Shown here: piece after piece, positions 60,121-64,000 of the stretch | Position numbering within the stretch: position 1 is the stretch's first letter | How the letters are laid out: each line of letters starts with the position of its first letter | DNA from: Pyxicephalus adspersus | Lineage: Eukaryota > Chordata > Amphibia > Anura > Pyxicephalidae | DNA length: 64,000 nucleotides | Direction of reading: 5' to 3' | Assembly (NCBI RefSeq): GCF_032062135.1 | Contig: NC_092859.1 | Coordinates: 125,090,033-125,154,032 of the forward strand | The notes under the pieces: model-generated | The model's input: the letters and a program-made list of their open reading frames with translations, nothing else | The model's database searches: none | What the model was told of the DNA's origin: nothing | Made by a program: the position numbers and the translations under genes

Positions 60121-61764
60121 GTCAAAGAAGACTTTATTTCCATGCATCACGCACAAGCCTAAAACAGCTGTAGTTTTGAGTGAATTGCTCTGTATGCCCC
60201 ATGGGCTTTGCTCACTATTCTAAAATGAGGAACAAACTTCTTAATTTTGAACCTGTAATGGGAAAAAGACATAAAGATACATTCTGATTTGGGAAGTTTC
60301 TACTAGGGTTCTTGATTAAAAGATCTAATTTAACCACCTTTGACTACAGCAACAAACTTTAAACTAATTCAGGTACAGCCAACAATAGTCTTATAAGCTA
60401 GACAGGAATCCCCCTTGTGAGAACAGGTGCATCTGATGTAATTCAATAGGATGTGGCTGCTAGAGCAGCACAAGGCACGATTACAAATGCTAACTTATCA
60501 CATTTCAGCCTCCAACAATAATTAGACAGACACTGCGCTAAAGCATACTGTAGACCAAAATATATGGATGCTGTTTTATTAATAGCATCTGCCGCATTTC
60601 CTTTACTGTTTGCAACAGATGTTGTTAGAGCAATAACCATTCCCATCTGATTTGGGGCTTTCTAAAGTAGATGAAGAAAAATAAACAACTCTCTAGTATT
60701 TGTGACACTTTTATTGCACCATATTGCTTAAACCTCTGTAAAGTAAACACATTAGGAGGCAGATTGCCCCTAACACAAACGCTTTTAAATTAAAAAGTTG
60801 TCATTTCAATACATTTTAAATGATACACTAGAGATATTTAAAAAATCTAATATTATTGGTATATGAAATCCCTAGTAATAAAAATAATTTTTCTTTCTCA
60901 CTACAATTTCATTTTCACTTTGGGGGTCATGCCAAAGACCTAGTACACATAGTCATATCTGCTGTCAATTTTGTGGTTGACTGACCTATCCTATCGCTAT
61001 TCTGATGTTAATGAATCTAAAATTTTGTACTATTTGCAGTAAATGAGATTCTGCACTTCCAATCACTTTTTTACCAAATAGAAGGTGATTGCATTTTTAA
61101 TCTGAATTCTAAATAATTTTTACTCTTTTTAACAATTTTTTATTGTTAATACACATTTTACAATTTGTTTACCAAAATGTGCAATCTATCCACAATTGCT
61201 AAATTCCTTTCAGATTCTCCACGATCCCTTGGTTAGGTGAAACCCCAAACAGCACTCTGAACACTCAAGTTGCCCAGACCAGCCATTCCTTCATATTCTA
61301 TTCTTAAACAACACCATCACTCCCCTTCACTAACTGAAGATTTCCAGCTTCTATAATCCTCTATTGAGTAGCTCAGAGATGTATCAAAACAATCCCCACC
61401 CCTAAGCACCTTCCCAGTTCCTTGCCATCTCCACTGAGGCAATGTTTCTGCATCTAAAGAAGTCTCTTCCTATAACCTAGCTACTAGTGGGGATGACATT
61501 TATGTGCAGTTTGCACCCACACCTCCCAAATATCTGTGTGTCCCACATGTCGGGAAATGTCCACCCTTACAGGCAACTGGCCCAGAGTGGGGAGACCCTG
61601 TTCCGGAAGAATCAGTTACTGAGGGCCTGGGATGGACAGGCAACAGAAGGTGCAATAAGAAGATGTTGCAACTTGGGTAGGTAGGTGGTGGTGTAGTGTG
61701 GTGTATTAGTTTGTGATTCTGTGTGTATTACTAAATGTGTCTGCGTGTGCGCGTGTCAGCATCT
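60121..61764. other. intergenic, nothing coding
   Basis: No gene was recognised. 60440-60650 looks like single-copy, mixed-composition DNA (see findings). Confidence 0.5.
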
Positions 61765-62245
61765 TTTTAACCACTGATTGCCACGCAACTGACTTTCCTG
61801 TCTCTGACTGCCAAGCCATTTTTTTTCAAATGGTGACCACCAGGGTATTCTTCCATCCAATGAATACCAAGGCATTTTCCTTCTGACCCCTGGGGCATTT
61901 CCCTCCTGGTGACTGCTTCTGTCACTAACAGGTCATTTTTCTACTGACATTGACATTCTCCTCCCATAGACTGCTGACTCTGGGGCATTCTTCCTTCCAC
62001 TAATATTTGACACTGGAGTATTCTTCCTCCACTGATCACTAGGATAATATTCTTCCACTGACCCCTGACACTGGGACATTGTTGCTCCTAATGTTGTCAA
62101 TGTCCCACTGACTTTTCACACTGGGGCTTTCGTCTTTCCACTGACATCTAACAAGGGCATGCTTGATGTCACTGACTGCTGACACTAGAACATTCTACTT
62201 TCCAGTCACTGCTGACCCCAGGGAACTCCTCTTACTAGCCGCCAA
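61765..62245 (+). repeat. degenerate minisatellite
   Basis: Recurring words CCACTGAC, CTGACACTGGGGCATT and TTCTTCC at irregular spacing of roughly 35-45 bases, about a dozen decayed units. No coding frame is kept. Confidence 0.8.
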
Positions 62246-64000
62246 CACCAAATGCCCTTAAACTACCTAAACTACATCTTCCCTTCCTGCAAGCCATGCC
62301 TATACTTTTAGCAACCTAGTTACTACATCTATTTTCTTCATTAAAAGGTTTGATTTAAAGTTTGATGGTTGTATTGCAATTAATTAGGTTGGGAAATCCA
62401 ATAAGTTGCAGAATAAGCTCTGGATCTGAATACCTCTGATTCAGTACTAATCAACACTATAATGATAAAAATGACTGTAGGCAAAGGTAAGCAGCAAAAA
62501 TTTATTTTTCACAAGAAAATAAAAAAATGAAAATGTATTTATTTTTTTGAGTTCCCAAAAGTAAAAACAAGCTGTTAGATTGTTTATCTCTCCAGTAATT
62601 AATAATGCTAAAATATGACACTTGGGTAGATACAATTTGGCCCTTAATGGCCCTATAAAATAAAGTGGAGCATAGAGCGACATGGTTATGTAAACAAGGT
62701 TACATGTCACCTATGTGACCTTAATACTTTTGTTTTGTTTTTTCCTACAGGATTGCCAACTCAACCTTTTAATTACTAACCTATCTAATGTTCTCAGGTT
62801 TTATAGTTAATTAAATTATGCCAGTGATTTTCCTTCCTTTCACTCATCAAGGAAACTTGGGCTATTAATATGTGTAAGTAATTAAAGATGTTTTGGCAAA
62901 TGTTGAACAGATTGGTATTACCACACCAAGTTTTGTATATATTAAATATGTTTATAGCATAGAATATTGAAATTAAAATATTCTTACTTTATTTATATCT
63001 GACAATGAAGAACGACTACAATTCCCAAAATAAGAGTATTGCATCCTGAGCCTTTGTGATCTGAAAAGTATCTTAACTCATAGCTTCCATTAGATGTCCT
63101 TATTGAATATGTTTTGGGTATATATGTTTTGCTGATGTTTTGTTTAGCTGAGGCAAATACCCTAGGTTTTTGATAACCTATACATTCCCATCCATGCACA
63201 ACATACTTCAGCATTTTGCTTTGTTGCACCTTCAGTGCCTTTCTATTGTTATTTTCACCAATGATTTTCTTCTGATTTGGATATTCTATTATAAAAATGT
63301 ATACTTTGTTTGTTATTAAAGAAATATTAGCAGCTGAAAACCACACAAAAAACTAGACAGTAATGTTGTTTGATTAGTGTCCTTATTCTCTTGGAAATTA
63401 TTATTATTATGATTATTGTTTTAATTATTTTGTATAGTATTGTCATCTAAAGTAAGAATCAAACATGAATACACAATACACATAATAAAAAAACTTACAG
63501 CTATACCAATAAAAAAAGAGAAAACCCTCTCTTGACAAATTTGCTGTTTATACAGTAGGCAAGACCATACAATTCTGTGACTGAAGATGTAGTGTGAATG
63601 AAGTGTGTAGCCTAATAACTATATTGTGGTGTTTGGACTGAAGGAACATAAACCATCATATTACTTGTATGACTGTACTGGCTCCAGTAATTAGCCAGGT
63701 GTGGAAAAGCGGGTGCATCTGTGTCCCTGGTGGAATTCTCAATGGTATATAAAGCTAGAATGTTCATCATTTACCATTACCCCTACAAACTGATAATACC
63801 CAATATCTGGTTGCACTGACTAAGCCAGGCAAGTATATCTTCTGCTTGTACATGACAACATGGCAAAAGTCATCCATGCTTATTTCACTTAACAAGCTAA
63901 GAGAAAATTCCCTAGCTATAGTACAAAGTCTATATTCATTTAGTGAATCAACCCCCTTGCCATCGTGAAATGTCAAATTTACATCAGATTTAGGATGATG
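62246..64000. other. intergenic, nothing recognised
   Basis: AT-rich to the end of the window. Short open frames only; the longest, 117 codons on the minus strand at 62993-63346, has no recognisable motif. Confidence 0.5.

Noticed and set aside
62993..63346. 117-codon minus-strand frame as a gene
   Set aside because: No domain, AT-biased codons and no supporting context.

Overview
This window looks like AT-rich, gene-poor nuclear DNA from a vertebrate, most likely a frog and probably a ranoid. I saw no bacterial or phage gene organisation, no operons, and no intact host gene or clear exon. Everything that reads like protein belongs to a decayed transposable element. The frog assignment is inference. 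It rests on the mixture of L1/Tx1-like LINEs, a V-SINE-like tRNA SINE with a (TAA)n tail, a Ty1/copia element, hAT and piggyBac-like DNA elements, and a palindromic MITE family seen six times.

Layout. 515-748: first copy of the palindromic MITE. 1525-1850: a SINE. 2506-5776: a complete but internally deleted Ty1/copia retrotransposon on the minus strand, with both LTRs, a 5-bp target duplication and a primer site matching the anticodon arm of initiator tRNA-Met. 6660-8625: two adjacent L1 3' ends, both minus. 8920-9210: a MITE-like element. 13806-19166: an hAT-type element with a broken BED-finger transposase, an 86-bp triplicate repeat upstream, and a 130-145 bp tandem array downstream that contains a 909-base assembly gap. 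19305-19369: a near-perfect hairpin. 25329-25640 and 59803-60120: two copies of a non-autonomous hAT-like element. 34465-34839 and 53938-54514: two copies of a piggyBac-like MITE, the second nested in the palindromic MITE. 34870-37990 (minus) and 39085-42590 (plus): two L1 copies lying head to head. 45285-46075: a promoter-like repeat. 46896-47278 and 57655-58236: an inverted pair of an unclassified repeat. 47280-51060: a Tx1/L1-like LINE, minus. 61765-62245: a degenerate minisatellite.

The coding remnants do not work together as a pathway; they are separate mobile-element fossils. All carry stops, frameshifts or deletions, so none is likely to be active. The stretches between them hold nothing I can assign, apart from a few segments whose texture suggests conserved non-coding DNA. 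That guess needs an alignment. I did not find a convincing new biological system. The most informative structures are the copia element (half-tRNA primer site, gag start inside the LTR, precise RT deletion), the hAT element with its flanking repeat arrays, and the nested MITE.
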